Shown in pieces: positions 1 to 10,084 of a stretch of 64,000 bases of DNA; the stretch's first letter is position 1, and each line of letters starts with the position of its first letter. A program made the translations under genes and the position numbers. Where the stretch lies: positions 62,001 through 126,000 of the forward strand of contig JAGIAR010000001.1 in assembly GCA_017744735.1 (NCBI GenBank), written 5' to 3'. A model generated the notes under the pieces. That model saw only the letters and a list, made by a program, of their open reading frames with translations. It searched no databases and was not told the DNA's origin. The DNA is from Novosphingobium sp. GTDB taxonomy: Bacteria; Pseudomonadota; Alphaproteobacteria; Sphingomonadales; Sphingomonadaceae.

Positions 1-408
1 GACGTTGATGATGCCGATCGTCACCACCAGCGCGATTCCGGCCCAGACCGGCACCCGGCCAGAGGATGCGACCGCGACCGATCCGGCGAAGGTGCACAGC
101 AGGAACAGCGCCTGCAGCATCAGCAGTCGGCGGAACGCCGTCTCGCCGATCCCGTCGTCGAAACTGTAGTTGCGCTTGCCGAGGAAATGGTCCGCCAGCG
201 GCACCGCGCCAAGCAGAATCCCGGCGATGATCAGCACCGGCCAGGCCGCACTCAGCGAATACATCAGCCACATCGGCACCGCCTGCGCGGCGAAGTTGAG
301 CACCACCAGCAGCGGGCGCGCGAAGGACGGAAGGCGGACGATCCGGTCCCCCGGCGCCTCATCGGAAGCCGTGTTGCGATCGATCGCTGCGGATTGCGCA
401 GTGCCCAT
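1..408 (-). CDS. N-terminal part of an AlkB-like membrane monooxygenase / fatty acid desaturase-type protein (runs off window start)
   Basis: Open frame from ATG at 408 to the window edge, not in the supplied ORF list: MGTAQSAAIDRN...WPVLIIAGILLGAVPLADHFLGKRNYSFDDG...WAGIALVVTIGIIN. The TM/'PLADHFLGK' layout resembles the AlkB N-terminus. Confidence 0.5.
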   Translation of the reverse strand, partial: MGTAQSAAIDRNTASDEAPGDRIVRLPSFARPLLVVLNFAAQAVPMWLMYSLSAAWPVLIIAGILLGAVPLADHFLGKRNYSFDDGIGETAFRRLLMLQALFLLCTFAGSVAVASSGRVPVWAGIALVVTIGIINV

Positions 409-594
409 GTTGATCTCCGAAACTCGCAAAAGCCGGGCAAACCGCCCGTTACGCCAGAATCTACCATGGTAAATGAAAGGTCAACAGGGGGTTCTACGGG
501 ATTTTTCGCTCTGTCCCGTTAGCTGACGCCTCGACGTGCAGGAGAGGAACGGCACCGCTCAAAACCCGTTGCTTGCCTTGGAAGGAGCGTTTTC

Positions 595-990
595 ATGGCC
601 CACAATCCCCAGCTAATCGCCGACCTCGAGACCCGTTTCTGGCAGTCGATGGTCGACAAGGATGCCGATGCCGCGATGAAGATGATCGCGCAGGAATGCC
701 TGATCGCAGGCCCTACCGGCACCATGAAGATCGATCCGGAAGAGTATGGCGAGATGACCCGCGACGGCCAATGGTCGCTCGAAAAGTTCGAACTCAAGGA
801 CACCGCCGTCGTGTTCCCGGCGGAGGATGTCGCAGTGATCGCATACAAGGTCCATCAGACCGGCGAGATGAAGGGATCACGGATGGACCTGAGCTGCGCC
901 GATACCAGCACCTGGGTGCGGCAGGACGGCGAATGGAAATGCTCGGCCCACACCGAGACGATCCTCGACCAGATGCCGCGCGCGGCCTAG
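595..990 (+). CDS. NTF2-like / DUF4440 family protein
   Basis: 131 aa ORF with SnoaL/NTF2-type pattern (DLETRFWQSMVDKDADAAMKMIAQECLIAGPTG...STWVRQDGEWKCSAHTET); upstream ggaagga. Confidence 0.75.
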   Translation: MAHNPQLIADLETRFWQSMVDKDADAAMKMIAQECLIAGPTGTMKIDPEEYGEMTRDGQWSLEKFELKDTAVVFPAEDVAVIAYKVHQTGEMKGSRMDLSCADTSTWVRQDGEWKCSAHTETILDQMPRAA

Positions 991-1232
991 TTCGGATCGC
1001 GCGGGCGGTTCATCGCCATGCAGGCGAGCGCCAGCACGCTCACCGGAAGCGCGATCGGCAGCCACCATTGCAGGAACGCAACATAGAGATGGAGCGTCCA
1101 GCGGCCGGTCTGCATATCCACGAACTTGCCGAGCGGGTTGCGCGCGATCCGGTCGGCGGCGGTCCACAGGGCCGGAAGCGCCGAAGCGGCCAGCGCGAAC
1201 AGCCAGCCGCCGACGATCCAGCCGGTCTTCAC
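987..1232 (-). CDS. Small two-TM membrane protein, function unknown
   Basis: GTG start overlapping the recR stop by 4 nt (GTGA); 81 aa [23 protein letters not shown]...[18 protein letters not shown]. Confidence 0.55.
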   Translation of the reverse strand: MKTGWIVGGWLFALAASALPALWTAADRIARNPLGKFVDMQTGRWTLHLYVAFLQWWLPIALPVSVLALACMAMNRPRDPN

Positions 1233-1825
1233 CCGACCGGCCGCCTTGCCCGCAGGGCTTGGGCCAGAGTGCCCTCGTCGAGATAGTCGAGCTCCCCACC
1301 CACCGGCAGTCCGTGGGCGAGCTGGGTGATCCGCACCGGGAAGCCTTCGAGCCGTTCGGCGACGTAATGCGCGGTCGTCTGGCCTTCGAGCGTGGCGTTC
1401 ATCGCCAGCACCACCTCGTCGATCCCGCCCGCCTCGACCCGCGCCAGCAGGCGGTCGATCGTCAAATCCTCCGGCCGCACCCCGTCGAGCGCCGACAAGC
1501 GCCCGCCGAGCACATGATACTTGCCGGTGAACAGCCGCGCGCGGTCGAGCGCCCACAGGTCCGCAACGTCCTCCACCACGCACAACTGGCGCGCATCGCG
1601 CCGCGGGTCGGAACAGATGCCGCAAGGGTCGCGCGTGTCTATATTGCCGCAGATGCTGCATTCGACCAGCGTTTCGCGCACGGCGGTCAGCGCGTCGAGC
1701 AGTTGCACCAGCGAGGTCTCGCGCCGCTTCACCAGCCACAGCACCGCCCGCCGCGCCGAACGCGGCCCAAGCCCCGGCAGCCGGGACAGCGCCGCCGAAA
1801 GCGCCTCGATCTCTTGCGATGCCAT
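1229..1825 (-). CDS. recR: Recombination protein RecR
   Basis: [34 protein letters not shown]..., Cys4 zinc motif [16 protein letters not shown] and Toprim domain. Confidence 0.95.
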   Translation of the reverse strand: MASQEIEALSAALSRLPGLGPRSARRAVLWLVKRRETSLVQLLDALTAVRETLVECSICGNIDTRDPCGICSDPRRDARQLCVVEDVADLWALDRARLFTGKYHVLGGRLSALDGVRPEDLTIDRLLARVEAGGIDEVVLAMNATLEGQTTAHYVAERLEGFPVRITQLAHGLPVGGELDYLDEGTLAQALRARRPVG

Positions 1826-1877
1826 GGGGTGGGAGATAGGGCTTGACGCATTCGATAGGAACCCGCCGCCAGCCGCT

Positions 1878-2786
1878 ATGCGCATAATCTTCATGGGAAC
1901 CCCGAGCTTCGCGGTGCCGACGCTCGAAGCACTGGTCGCCGCGGGGCACGAGGTGGTCGCGGTCTATACCCAGCCGCCCCGCCCCGGCGGCCGCCGCGGC
2001 AACGAACTGACCCCGACGCCGGTCCACCAGGCGGCCGAGAAGCTCGGGCTGGAAGTGCGCTGTCCGACGAAACTGCGGGATCTCGCCGCCGAGGCCGATT
2101 TCGCCGCCTGCGACGCCGATGTCGCGGTGGTCGCCGCCTATGGCCTGATCCTGCCGCAGCTGATCCTCGATACGCCGAAGCATGGTTGCCTCAACGTCCA
2201 TGCCTCGCTGCTGCCGCGCTGGCGCGGCGCGGCGCCGGTGCAGCGCGCGATCCTTGCGGGCGACAGCATGACCGGGGTCACGATCATGCGGATGGAAGCC
2301 GGGCTCGACACCGGGCCGATGCTGGCGAAGGCGAGCACGCCGGTGGAAAGCAAGACCGCCGGCGAACTCACCGAGGAGCTCGGAGAAATCGGCGCGCATC
2401 TGATGGTGGAAGTGCTGGCCAACCCTGCGATCCACCCCGGCGAGGCGCAGAACGAGCTCGAAAGCAGTTATGCAAAGAAGATCGACAAGGCCGAAACCCG
2501 GATCGATTTCGCGCGCGACGCCGAATTCATCGAGCGCCAGACCCGCGCCTTCGCGCCGGCTCCCGGTGCGTGGTTCGAGTTCGAGGGCGAGCGCTACCGC
2601 ATCCTGTCCGCCCACGCGATCGGGCTCGAAGGTTATCCCGCGACCGTGCTCGACGAGCGCCTGACCATCGCCTGCGGCCACGGCGCGATCCGCCCGCTGC
2701 GCATCCAGCGCGCGGGCAAGCCGGCGATGGACACGGCCGACCTGCTGCGCGGCAAGCCGATCCCGCCGGGCACCGTGATCCGGTGA
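1878..2786 (+). CDS. fmt: Methionyl-tRNA formyltransferase
   Basis: [39 protein letters not shown]...; [22 protein letters not shown] signature. Confidence 0.96.
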   Translation: MRIIFMGTPSFAVPTLEALVAAGHEVVAVYTQPPRPGGRRGNELTPTPVHQAAEKLGLEVRCPTKLRDLAAEADFAACDADVAVVAAYGLILPQLILDTPKHGCLNVHASLLPRWRGAAPVQRAILAGDSMTGVTIMRMEAGLDTGPMLAKASTPVESKTAGELTEELGEIGAHLMVEVLANPAIHPGEAQNELESSYAKKIDKAETRIDFARDAEFIERQTRAFAPAPGAWFEFEGERYRILSAHAIGLEGYPATVLDERLTIACGHGAIRPLRIQRAGKPAMDTADLLRGKPIPPGTVIR

Positions 2787-3532
2787 CCCGCTTCGCCCTG
2801 ACCCTGGAATTCGACGGCGGCCCCTTCGCCGGCCTGCAGCGGCAGGCGGAAGCGCCGAGCGTGCAGCAGGCGGTCGAGGAGGCGATCCAGGCGGTCACCG
2901 GGGAGAGCGTGACGATGCACGCCGCCGGGCGCACCGACGCCGGGGTTCACGCGCTGGCGATGCGCGCGCATGTCGATGTCGCGAAGGACCTGACCCCGTT
3001 CCGCCTGATGGAAGCGATCAACGCGCTGCTGCGCCCCGCCCCGATCGCGGTGATCGCCTGCGCGATCGTGCCCGACGACTGGCATGCGCGCTTCTCGTGC
3101 ATCGGGCGGCGCTATCTCTACCGCATTGCGAACCGCCGCGCTCCGCTGACGCTGGAGAAAGGGCGCGCGTGGCACGTCGGCAAGCCGCTCGACGCCGCAG
3201 CGATGCACCGTGCGGCGCAGGTTCTGGTCGGCAGCCACGATTTCACCACCTTCCGCTCGGTCCACTGCCAGGCGAAGGATCCGGTCAAGACGCTCGACCG
3301 GCTGGCCGTGCGCCGCGAGGGAGACCTGGTGCTGGTCGAGGCCGCCGCGCGCAGCTTCCTGCATCACCAGGTCCGCTCGATGGTCGGTACGCTGGCGCTG
3401 GTCGGCCAGGGCCAGTGGGCGGTGGAGGACGTCGCCAGGGCGCTCGAGGCGCGCGATCGCGCCGAGCTGGGGCTCAATGCGCCTCCCGAAGGCCTGTATT
3501 TCGTCGAAGCACTGTATCCAAATCCGGATTGA
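2783..3532 (+). CDS. truA: tRNA pseudouridine(38-40) synthase
   Basis: GTG start overlapping fmt stop (GTGA); [19 protein letters not shown]...[19 protein letters not shown]. Confidence 0.95.
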   Translation: MTRFALTLEFDGGPFAGLQRQAEAPSVQQAVEEAIQAVTGESVTMHAAGRTDAGVHALAMRAHVDVAKDLTPFRLMEAINALLRPAPIAVIACAIVPDDWHARFSCIGRRYLYRIANRRAPLTLEKGRAWHVGKPLDAAAMHRAAQVLVGSHDFTTFRSVHCQAKDPVKTLDRLAVRREGDLVLVEAAARSFLHHQVRSMVGTLALVGQGQWAVEDVARALEARDRAELGLNAPPEGLYFVEALYPNPD

Positions 3533-3586
3533 AGCGTTGCGTGCATGCGGGCGCTGCCCGCGGGATCGGTTTAGGGAGGAATATCC

Positions 3587-4702
3587 ATGTCCGTAATGGG
3601 CCGCCAGGTCATCTCTACCCTCGCGAGCGACGGCACGCTGACCGTCGAGATCGTGCCCGAGGAAGTCCCCTCGCCGCGCGCGAACGAGGTGCTGATCGAG
3701 ATCGGCGCGGCGCCGATCAATCCCTCGGACCTGGCGCTGCTGTTCGGCCCGGCCGATCTCGCCAATGCCGAGTTTTCGCCCGGCAAGGTCGTGGCCCGCA
3801 TGCCCGAGGCCGCGGTGCGGGCGATGGCCGGGCGCCTCGGCCAGCGCATGCCGGTGGGCAACGAGGGCGCGGGCACGGTGATCGCCGCGGGCGACGATCC
3901 GGCGGCGCAGGCGCTGGTCGGCAAGCGCGTCGCCTGCGCGCCCGGCGGCACCTATGCGACCCACCGCCTCGCCGACGCACGCATGTGCATGGAACTGCCC
4001 GACCGGATCGGCGCCGAAACCGGCGCCGCCTCCTACGTCAATCCGCTGACCGCGCTCGGCTTCGTCGAAACGATGCGCAAGGAAGGCTTCACCGGGCTGG
4101 TCCACACCGCCGCCGCGTCGAATCTCGGGCAGATGCTGGTGAAGCTCTGCGCGGCCGAGCAGATTCCGCTGGTCAATATCGTGCGCAAGCCCGAGCAGGT
4201 TGCGCTGCTGCGGGACCTCGGCGCCCAGCATGTGGTCGATAGCTCGGACCCGGCCTTCATGGCCCAGCTCGTCGCCGCGATCGAGGCGACCGGCGCCCGG
4301 CTCGGCTTCGACGCGATCGGCGGCGGCCCGCTCGCCGGCCAGATCCTCACCGCGATGGAGGCGGTCGCGGCCAAGCGCCTGTCGACCTACAGCCGCTATG
4401 GTTCGTTCGAGCGCAAGAAGGTCTATATCTACGGCGCGCTCGACCTCGGCCCGACGATCCTGAACCGCGCCTTCGGGCTCACCTGGGATGTCGGCGGCTG
4501 GCTGCTGATCCCGTTCCTTTCCCAGCTTCCGCCCGAGGAATCGCTCCGCCTGCGCCAGCGCGTCGCCGCCGGCATCACCACGACCTTCGCGAGCAGCTTC
4601 AAGGCCAAGGTCGGGCTGGAGGAGATGCTGACCAAGGAGATCGCGCTGGCCTACAACGCGAAGGCCACCGGCGAGAAATATCTGGTGTTGCCGAACGGGT
4701 GA
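3587..4702 (+). CDS. MDR-family zinc-type alcohol dehydrogenase / quinone reductase-like protein
   Basis: 371 aa ORF MSVMGRQVISTLASDGTLTVEIVPEEVPSPRANEVLIEIGAAPINPSDLALL...; RBS-like agggagga. Confidence 0.85.
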   Translation: MSVMGRQVISTLASDGTLTVEIVPEEVPSPRANEVLIEIGAAPINPSDLALLFGPADLANAEFSPGKVVARMPEAAVRAMAGRLGQRMPVGNEGAGTVIAAGDDPAAQALVGKRVACAPGGTYATHRLADARMCMELPDRIGAETGAASYVNPLTALGFVETMRKEGFTGLVHTAAASNLGQMLVKLCAAEQIPLVNIVRKPEQVALLRDLGAQHVVDSSDPAFMAQLVAAIEATGARLGFDAIGGGPLAGQILTAMEAVAAKRLSTYSRYGSFERKKVYIYGALDLGPTILNRAFGLTWDVGGWLLIPFLSQLPPEESLRLRQRVAAGITTTFASSFKAKVGLEEMLTKEIALAYNAKATGEKYLVLPNG

Positions 4703-4706
4703 AACC

Positions 4707-4732
4707 TTCTTCCCCCATCGATGGGGGAAGAA
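4707..4732. terminator. 26-bp perfect palindrome between convergent genes, probable bidirectional terminator
   Basis: TTCTTCCCCCATCGATGGGGGAAGAA lies between the stops of the MDR gene (+) and the PBP gene (-). Confidence 0.6.
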
Positions 4733-4737
4733 CAGGC

Positions 4738-6933
4738 TCAAGGCCCCGCCCCCGATGCCGCCACGCTGGGCTTGGCGCTCGGCTTGGGGCTCGGCTCGAT
4801 CCGCACCCCGTTCTGGTCGATCCGGACGTCGACCGGATTGCCGTTGATCGAGGTCGAGATCGATGCGCCCTGCGGATCGACGTTCAGCTTGGTATCGCCG
4901 ATCGGCAGATCGTCGAGGTTCGGGATATCGAGCGGCTGGATCGGGCCGCTCGGATTGGGCGACGGGCTCGGCCGTGCCGGTGCCGGGGCCGCCTTGCCGC
5001 CGAGCGCCTGGACCATGAAGTCGCGCCAGATGCGCGCGGGGACGCTGCCGCCGTGGACGTCGCCCAGCGGGCTGTTGTCGTCGTTGCCGATCCACACGCC
5101 GACCACCAGATCGCCGGCATAGCCGATGAACAGCGCGTCGCGATTGTCCTGCGTCGTCCCGGTCTTGCCGAAGTTCGCGACACCGAGCCGGGCGCTGCGG
5201 CCCGTGCCCCGGTTGACCACCCCGCGCAGCAGCTCCTCGATATCGTCGTGCTCGCGCGAGGAGAGGCTGCTCTTCGAGCTCCACAGCCAGTCGAACCAGC
5301 CGGGCTTGTCGGCGGTGAAGGCGCGCGGCTGGACGGGAAAGCTGTTCGCAGCGACGCCGGCATAGGCGGCGGTCAGCTCCATCAGGTTCATTGTCGAGGT
5401 TCCGAGCGCGAGACTCGGGTCGCCCTCGGCCAGTGGCGAGGTCACGCCGAGCTTGCGCGCGACGCGGATCACCGAGGCATCGCCCACGTCGCGGAACAGC
5501 CGCACCGCCGCGACATTGCTCGACCGGGCGAAGGCGTCCTCCAGCGTGATCGTCGGCGAATAATTCCCGCTCGCATTGGCCGGGCGATAGGAGCCGGTGG
5601 TGATCGCGGTGTTGTCGATCGTGTCGCTGGGCCGCCAGCCCTTCTCCAGCGCGGCGAGATAGACGAACAGCTTGAAGGTCGATCCCGGCTGGCGCTGCGC
5701 CTGGGTCGCCCGGTTGAACGGCGATTTCTCGTAGTCCTTGCCGCCGATCATCGCGACGACTTCGCCATTGGGCCGCATCGCGACCAGCGCGACCTGCGCC
5801 TTGCCCAGCGGAGCGCGCTCGATCGCCCGGCGGGCCGCAGCCTGCAGGCGGGAATCGAGCGTGGTGGTGATCGTCTGGCGCTGGTAACTGACCTCGCTGA
5901 GCCGCCGCGCCTGCGGCAGCGCCCAGTCTGCGAAATAGGTGCCGGTGGGGAGATCGTCGCCGGTCTCGCGCACGTCGACCCGCGGGGTCGGCAGCTTGTC
6001 GACCTCGGCCTGGGTCAGATAGCCGGTCTCTACCATCGTGCGCAGCACCACGCGCATCCGCCGCTCGGCCGCCTGCGGGTGCTGGGTCGGCGCGTAGGAG
6101 CTCGGGGCCTTGAGCATGCCGGCCAGCATCGCCGCCTGCTCGGGCCGCAGCTTCTCGGGCTGGCGGTAGAAATAGTGCAGCGAGGCGGCCCGCAAGCCAT
6201 AGCAATTGTCGCCGAAATAGGCGTTGGAGAGATAGCGCTCCAGGATCTGGTCCTTGGTCAGCCACGCCTCCAGCCACAGCGCGATCAGCGCCTCGCGCGC
6301 CTTGCGGCCGAGGTTCTGTTCTGGGCTGAGGAAGGTGAACTTGGCGAGCTGCTGGGTGATCGTGCTGCCGCCCTCGGTCTTGCCGCGGGTGATGTTGCTC
6401 CACACGGCGCGCGCAATCCCGCGCGGATCGATCCCCCAATGGCTGTAGAACCGCCGGTCCTCGATCGCGATGAAGGCATCGACCACATGCGGCGGCAGCT
6501 TCTTCACCTCGACCGGCGCCGCTACGACCGCCCCGTTGCGCGCGATCGGCGTGCCGTCCGCGGCGAGCAGCGTGATCTCCGGGGGCGCGATCGGCTGGAG
6601 CGATTTGCTCAGCGGCGCGGTGACCAGCAGCCAGCCGACCGTCAGGATGAACAGGAACAGCAGCGCGGCAACGCCGCGGCTGATCCACCACCAGCGGGTG
6701 CGCTTCTGCGGCGCCGGGGGAAGCGGCAGGGTCTCGCCCGCGACGGCAAAGGGCGGATAGAGGTGCGGCTGCCGGGGGTCAGGCTGCGGCGCGAAATCGC
6801 GATCGTCCTCGTCGCGATCGTAGAGCGGCGAGAGCCAGGATTCCTCGTAATCGATATGGCGCGGCGGCTGCGGTTCCGGCTTGCGGCGGAACAGCCTGCT
6901 GAGAAGACCCGGTGGACGTGACACGCTCGCCAT
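4738..6933 (-). CDS. Penicillin-binding protein 1A-type bifunctional transglycosylase/transpeptidase
   Basis: GT51 motifs EDRRFYSHWGIDPRGIARA and GGSTITQQLAK; transpeptidase QPGSTFKLFVYLAALEKG and GKTGTTQDNRDALFIGY. Confidence 0.92.
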   Translation of the reverse strand: MASVSRPPGLLSRLFRRKPEPQPPRHIDYEESWLSPLYDRDEDDRDFAPQPDPRQPHLYPPFAVAGETLPLPPAPQKRTRWWWISRGVAALLFLFILTVGWLLVTAPLSKSLQPIAPPEITLLAADGTPIARNGAVVAAPVEVKKLPPHVVDAFIAIEDRRFYSHWGIDPRGIARAVWSNITRGKTEGGSTITQQLAKFTFLSPEQNLGRKAREALIALWLEAWLTKDQILERYLSNAYFGDNCYGLRAASLHYFYRQPEKLRPEQAAMLAGMLKAPSSYAPTQHPQAAERRMRVVLRTMVETGYLTQAEVDKLPTPRVDVRETGDDLPTGTYFADWALPQARRLSEVSYQRQTITTTLDSRLQAAARRAIERAPLGKAQVALVAMRPNGEVVAMIGGKDYEKSPFNRATQAQRQPGSTFKLFVYLAALEKGWRPSDTIDNTAITTGSYRPANASGNYSPTITLEDAFARSSNVAAVRLFRDVGDASVIRVARKLGVTSPLAEGDPSLALGTSTMNLMELTAAYAGVAANSFPVQPRAFTADKPGWFDWLWSSKSSLSSREHDDIEELLRGVVNRGTGRSARLGVANFGKTGTTQDNRDALFIGYAGDLVVGVWIGNDDNSPLGDVHGGSVPARIWRDFMVQALGGKAAPAPARPSPSPNPSGPIQPLDIPNLDDLPIGDTKLNVDPQGASISTSINGNPVDVRIDQNGVRIEPSPKPSAKPSVAASGAGP

Positions 6934-6998
6934 CGGCTACTGTGTTAGCGAAGTGATACAGCGGTGGCGAGCGAAATCACACAAGCTCTCCCGGCCCC

Positions 6999-7089
6999 GT
7001 CATGCTGAACGTGTTTCAGCATCCATCGAGCAACCGAGGCCAGACCTGAGAATGACGAGAAATGGATCCTGAAACAAGTTCAGGATGAC
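6999..7089. repeat. Paired palindromic repeat (REP/BIME-like, 'RHPELVSGS' type)
   Basis: Inverted arms gtcatgctgaacgtgtttcagcatccat (6999-7026) and atggatcctgaaacaagttcaggatgac (7062-7089), 25/28 identical after reverse complement; each arm is itself a hairpin. Confidence 0.8.
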
Positions 7090-7107
7090 GGGTGGAGTAA
7101 GCGAGGC

Positions 7108-8103
7108 CTACCCCTTGCCCACCACGCTCTCGGGCAGGTCGACCCCGAACACGCGCTGGTAGTATTCCGCCACCAGCATCCGCTCGGCCTCGTCGCACTT
7201 GTTGAGGAAGGTCAGGCGGAAGGCGAAACCGACGTCCTTGAAGATCTGGGCGTTCTGCGCCCAGGTGATCACGGTGCGCGGGCTCATCACGGTCGAGATG
7301 TCGCCGCTGATGAAGCCCTGGCGGGTGAGGTCGGCGACGCGGATCATCTTGGCGACCGTGTCCTTGTCGGTCTCCGGGCTCTTGGCGCCGACGATCTCCC
7401 GCTCGGTTTCCTCGGGCAGGTAGTTCAGCCCGACGACGATGTTCCAGCGGTCCATCTGGCCCTGGTTGATCGCCTGCGTGCCGTGATACAGCCCGCTGGT
7501 GTCGCCGAGGCCGACCGTGTTGGCGGTCGCGAACAGGCGGAAGTAGGGGTTCGGGCGGATCACGCGGTTCTGGTCGAGCAGGGTCAGCTTGCCCTCGGTC
7601 TCGAGCACGCGCTGGATCACGAACATCACGTCCGGACGACCCGCGTCGTATTCGTCGAACACCAGCGCGACCGGGTGCTGCAGCGCCCAGGGCAGCAGGC
7701 CTTCGCGGAATTCGGTGACCTGCAGCCCGTCGCGCAGCACGATCGCATCGCGGCCGATCAGGTCGATACGGCTGATATGCGCATCGAGGTTGATGCGGAT
7801 GCACGGCCAGTTCAGCCGCGCGGCCACCTGTTCGATGTGGGTCGACTTGCCGGTGCCGTGATAGCCCTGCACCATCACGCGGCGGTTGTGGGCGAAGCCG
7901 GCGAGGATCGCGAGCGTGGTGTCCGGATCGAACACATAGGTCTCGTCGAGATCGGGCACGCGCTCGTCCGCCTCGCTGAAGGCCGGAACCTCCATGTCGA
8001 CATCGATCCCGAACGTCTCGCGCACGCTGACCGTCTTGTCGGGCGCGGCGAGCCGCGTCGTGCCGCCGGGCTGTTCGGAATGCTTGTTGGTCATCTCGTT
8101 CAT
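7108..8103 (-). CDS. cobS: CobS-type cobaltochelatase AAA+ subunit
   Basis: 331 aa; Walker [45 protein letters not shown], Walker [11 protein letters not shown]. Confidence 0.9.
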   Translation of the reverse strand: MNEMTNKHSEQPGGTTRLAAPDKTVSVRETFGIDVDMEVPAFSEADERVPDLDETYVFDPDTTLAILAGFAHNRRVMVQGYHGTGKSTHIEQVAARLNWPCIRINLDAHISRIDLIGRDAIVLRDGLQVTEFREGLLPWALQHPVALVFDEYDAGRPDVMFVIQRVLETEGKLTLLDQNRVIRPNPYFRLFATANTVGLGDTSGLYHGTQAINQGQMDRWNIVVGLNYLPEETEREIVGAKSPETDKDTVAKMIRVADLTRQGFISGDISTVMSPRTVITWAQNAQIFKDVGFAFRLTFLNKCDEAERMLVAEYYQRVFGVDLPESVVGKG

Positions 8104-8190
8104 CGCGCCGTTCGACTAGACGGGCATCAACGCGGCTGCAACATGCAATCCCGATAGAAGACGCAGATTCGTTTCACTGTGGAGAGAGAC

Positions 8191-8832
8191 ATGATCCTTT
8201 ACGGCTTCCCGCTTTCGCCCTTCGTCCGCAAGGTGCTGATCGCGATCAAGGAAAAGGGCATCGAAGCCCGGATGGTGCCGTCGAACCCGAACCAGCCCGA
8301 CGAAGCATTCCTGCGCGCCAGCCCGTTCCGCAAGATCCCGGCGATCGAGGACGGCGACTTCCGGCTGGCGGATTCCACTGCGATCGTCGCCTATCTCGAC
8401 GCCAAGTTCCCCGAGCCGGCGCTGATCCCGGCCGAGCCCGAGGCGCGCGGGCGCGCGGTGTGGTTCGAGGAAGTGGTCGACACCATCCTGATCCCGGCCG
8501 GCGCGCCGATCGTGGTCAACCGGTTCTTGAAGCCGGTGATCTTCAAGACCGAGGGCGATGAGGAAGCGGCCAGGGCAGGCGAGGAAGCGATCCTCAAGCC
8601 GCTCGACTATCTCGAAAGCGTGCTGTCGACCGGCGGCTGGCTGGCCGGGGACTATTCGGTCGGCGATCTCTCCCTCGCCAGCTCGGCAAAGACGCTCGGC
8701 TATGCCGGCTGGACGATCGACGCGGATCGGCACCCCTCGCTCGCAAACTGGTATGCGCGGGTGTGCGACCGTCCGGCGTGGCAATTGGCGGCTGAGCAGG
8801 AAGCGGCGGTGTTCGCGTCGCTGGGCGGCTAA
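8191..8832 (+). CDS. Glutathione S-transferase family protein
   Basis: MILYGFPLSPFVRKVLIAIKEKGIEARMVPSNPNQPDEAFLRASPFRKIPAIEDGDFRLADSTAIVAYLDAKFPEP; ggagagag RBS. Confidence 0.9.
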   Translation: MILYGFPLSPFVRKVLIAIKEKGIEARMVPSNPNQPDEAFLRASPFRKIPAIEDGDFRLADSTAIVAYLDAKFPEPALIPAEPEARGRAVWFEEVVDTILIPAGAPIVVNRFLKPVIFKTEGDEEAARAGEEAILKPLDYLESVLSTGGWLAGDYSVGDLSLASSAKTLGYAGWTIDADRHPSLANWYARVCDRPAWQLAAEQEAAVFASLGG

Positions 8833-9554
8833 GCGACCTTCGGCGGCAGCGAGAAGGCGGCAAACACCTTCTTCGCCAGCACGACGTCGCCGGTTATCCG
8901 CAAGCCCCCTTCCGCTTCCAGGGCGGCCAGATCCTGCCTGCCGTAAACGAAGCGCAGGAAAGCCAGCGGTTTCCCGACCCAGACGGTGAAATCGGGCGCG
9001 GGATCGCTATCGTCCGCGCGCGCCAAAACCAGCTCGCCCTTCGTCAGACGAGCTGTGAAACGGTCCCCCTGGTCAGCCGGGCCGATCTCGAAGCGCATGC
9101 TTGCCGACAGGGCCTGCGCCGCCGCGCGGTCCATCGTGGTGCGCAGGTTGAGCATCAAGGCGACCGGCGAAAGCGACAGGGTCGGGTCGTGCCGCGGCGA
9201 GCGCAGCGCCCAGCGGCTCAGTTCGATGATCGCGGGTTCGGCGTAGCGCCCCCATTCGGTGAGCTCGTAGAGCTGCGCGGGCGCCGGCGGGCCAAGCTGC
9301 CGCCGTCCGACGACGCCCGCCGCTTCGAGCCGGGCCAGCCGTTCGGTGAGCACCTTGGCGCTTATCGCCGGCAGCGCCCGCCGCAGGTCCGAGAAGCGGC
9401 GCCCCCCCAGCAGGAGTTCGCGGACGAGCAGGATCGACCACCGTTCGCCGACCAGCTCCATCGCAAAGGCGGTGCCGCAGGCATCGCCATACCACCGGCC
9501 GTGCGCGGACTCGGACGGATCGTCCGAAACGGTGGTTTCTTTTGGTAACTCCAT
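8829..9554 (-). CDS. HxlR-family transcriptional regulator
   Basis: CGTAFAMELVGERWSILLVRELLLGGRRFSDLRRALPAISAKVLTERLARLEAAGVVGRRQ winged-helix HxlR signature. Confidence 0.9.
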   Translation of the reverse strand: MELPKETTVSDDPSESAHGRWYGDACGTAFAMELVGERWSILLVRELLLGGRRFSDLRRALPAISAKVLTERLARLEAAGVVGRRQLGPPAPAQLYELTEWGRYAEPAIIELSRWALRSPRHDPTLSLSPVALMLNLRTTMDRAAAQALSASMRFEIGPADQGDRFTARLTKGELVLARADDSDPAPDFTVWVGKPLAFLRFVYGRQDLAALEAEGGLRITGDVVLAKKVFAAFSLPPKVA

Positions 9555-9571
9555 AGTTGCTTTCAGTAACT
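9545..9571. promoter_or_regulatory. Putative HxlR operator / divergent promoter element
   Basis: GTAACT-ccat-AGTTGC-tttca-GTAACT over the HxlR start, in the divergent HxlR/VOC region. Confidence 0.4.
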
Positions 9572-9620
9572 CAAACGAGCATCACCGCGCAACAACGATT
9601 CGCGAGGGATGGAGAACGCG

Positions 9621-10055
9621 ATGCCGAAGATGATTTTCGTGAACCTGCCGGTCACCGACCTGGCGAAGTCGATGGCGTTCTACGAAGCGATCGGGTTCAC
9701 CAACAATCCGCAGTTCACCAACGAAGCCGCGGCCGCGATGGTGTGGTCCGACACGATCTACGTGATGCTGCTGACCCACGACTTCTGGAAGACCTTCACT
9801 ACCAAGGAGATCCCCGACGCCCATGTCTCGGCTCAGGTGGCGCTCTGCGTGACCTTCGACAGCCGCGGGGAAGTCGATGCGATCACCGAAACGGCGGGGC
9901 GGAGCGGCGGCAAGGCCGACAGCAGCCCGCCGCAGGACCACGGGTTCATGTACCAGCGCAGCTTCGAGGATCCCGACGGCCATGGCTGGGAACCGGTGTG
10001 GATGGACCCGGCGGTTGCCAATGGCGAACGACCGGTCGAGCATATCTCGGGCTGA
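9621..10055 (+). CDS. VOC (glyoxalase/bleomycin resistance) family protein
   Basis: MPKMIFVNLPVTDLAKSMAFYEAIGFTNNPQFTNEAAAAMVWSDTIYVMLL...FEDPDGHGWEPVWMDP. Confidence 0.9.
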   Translation: MPKMIFVNLPVTDLAKSMAFYEAIGFTNNPQFTNEAAAAMVWSDTIYVMLLTHDFWKTFTTKEIPDAHVSAQVALCVTFDSRGEVDAITETAGRSGGKADSSPPQDHGFMYQRSFEDPDGHGWEPVWMDPAVANGERPVEHISG

Positions 10056-10084
10056 AAACGGCGGCAAAGAGGGGGAGAGGTGCC

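Noticed and set aside
2633-6691. 1352-aa minus-strand ORF
   Set aside because: Runs antisense to or out of frame with fmt/truA, the MDR gene and the PBP gene; low-complexity Arg/Ala/Asp-rich composition typical of high-GC shadow ORFs.
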